Source: Heloderma charlesbogerti
Lineage: Eukaryota > Chordata > Lepidosauria > Squamata > Helodermatidae
NCBI GenBank assembly: GCA_026122225.1
Contig: JANEZZ010001959.1
Coordinates: 1,993,501-2,057,500, forward strand
DNA: 64,000 nucleotides
Direction of reading: 5' to 3'
In this document: positions 63,963-64,000 of the stretch, piece by piece
How the letters are laid out: each line of letters opens with the position of its first letter
How positions within the stretch are numbered: the stretch's first letter is position 1
Made by a program: the position numbers and the translations under genes
The notes under the pieces: model-generated
Database searches by the model: none
The model's input: the letters and a program-made list of their open reading frames with translations, nothing else
What the model was told of the DNA's origin: nothing

Positions 63963-64000
63963 AATCAGACTTATGTTTCTATAGCTTGCAGCCCAAATGC

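Noticed and set aside
1..64000. Bacterial-type operons, defence systems or a phage
   Set aside because: Codon content, splice signals, LINE/SINE load and the two vertebrate genes all show eukaryotic nuclear DNA.

Overview
The window is nuclear DNA from a squamate reptile, most likely a lizard. There is no operon structure. Two intron-poor vertebrate genes sit in a dense field of interspersed repeats, and the repeat mix points to squamates: BovB (RTE) LINEs, a Sauria-type SINE whose tail matches BovB, CR1 LINEs of more than one lineage, an L1 remnant, CORE/MIR-like SINEs, hAT-type MITEs and a Tc1 transposon. I cannot name the species.

Genes. ARL14, an ARF-like small GTPase, lies at 23917-24495 on the minus strand with a complete 192-codon frame. 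B3GALNT1, the beta-1,3-N-acetylgalactosaminyltransferase (globoside synthase), lies at 52627-53607 on the plus strand with a complete 326-codon frame in one coding exon. A 3' splice site 84 bp upstream of its ATG shows that non-coding 5' exon(s) lie farther upstream, possibly at the CpG-rich segment at 39.2-39.6 kb. The repeat-poor stretch at 60.54-62.7 kb could be the 3' UTR of a convergent minus-strand gene; PPM1L is the positional candidate from the human gene order, which I recall rather than have checked. The two genes probably do not act together.

Region by region. 0-9 kb: MITEs, a probable solo LTR with 48-bp enhancer-like repeats, an unidentified minus-strand ORF block at 4.1-5.6 kb, old LINE and SINE pieces. 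9-17 kb: a ~310-bp tandem array carrying different tetranucleotide tracts, with a hAT-like element inside it (exact 8-bp target duplication), a possible orphan exon, and a 5S rRNA/CR1 chimera. 17-26 kb: few recognisable features, plus ARL14. 26-36 kb: a CR1 with 507 open codons, a decayed near-3-kb BovB, and a three-level nest (hAT > retroviral env and LTR > CR1). 36-52 kb: a long-TIR element, BovB pieces, an L1 remnant, and a 1335-bp hAT-like element holding a 352-bp palindrome built of smaller palindromes. 52-64 kb: B3GALNT1 with a hairpin MITE in its 3' flank, a CR1 split by an intact Tc1 transposon, and the candidate 3' UTR.

The most unusual items are the palindromic hAT-like family (44934-46268 and 10677-11139), the long-TIR element at 37399-38564, the 5S/CR1 chimera, and the intact Tc1 copy. 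All repeat names come from recognising sequence features; no database was searched.
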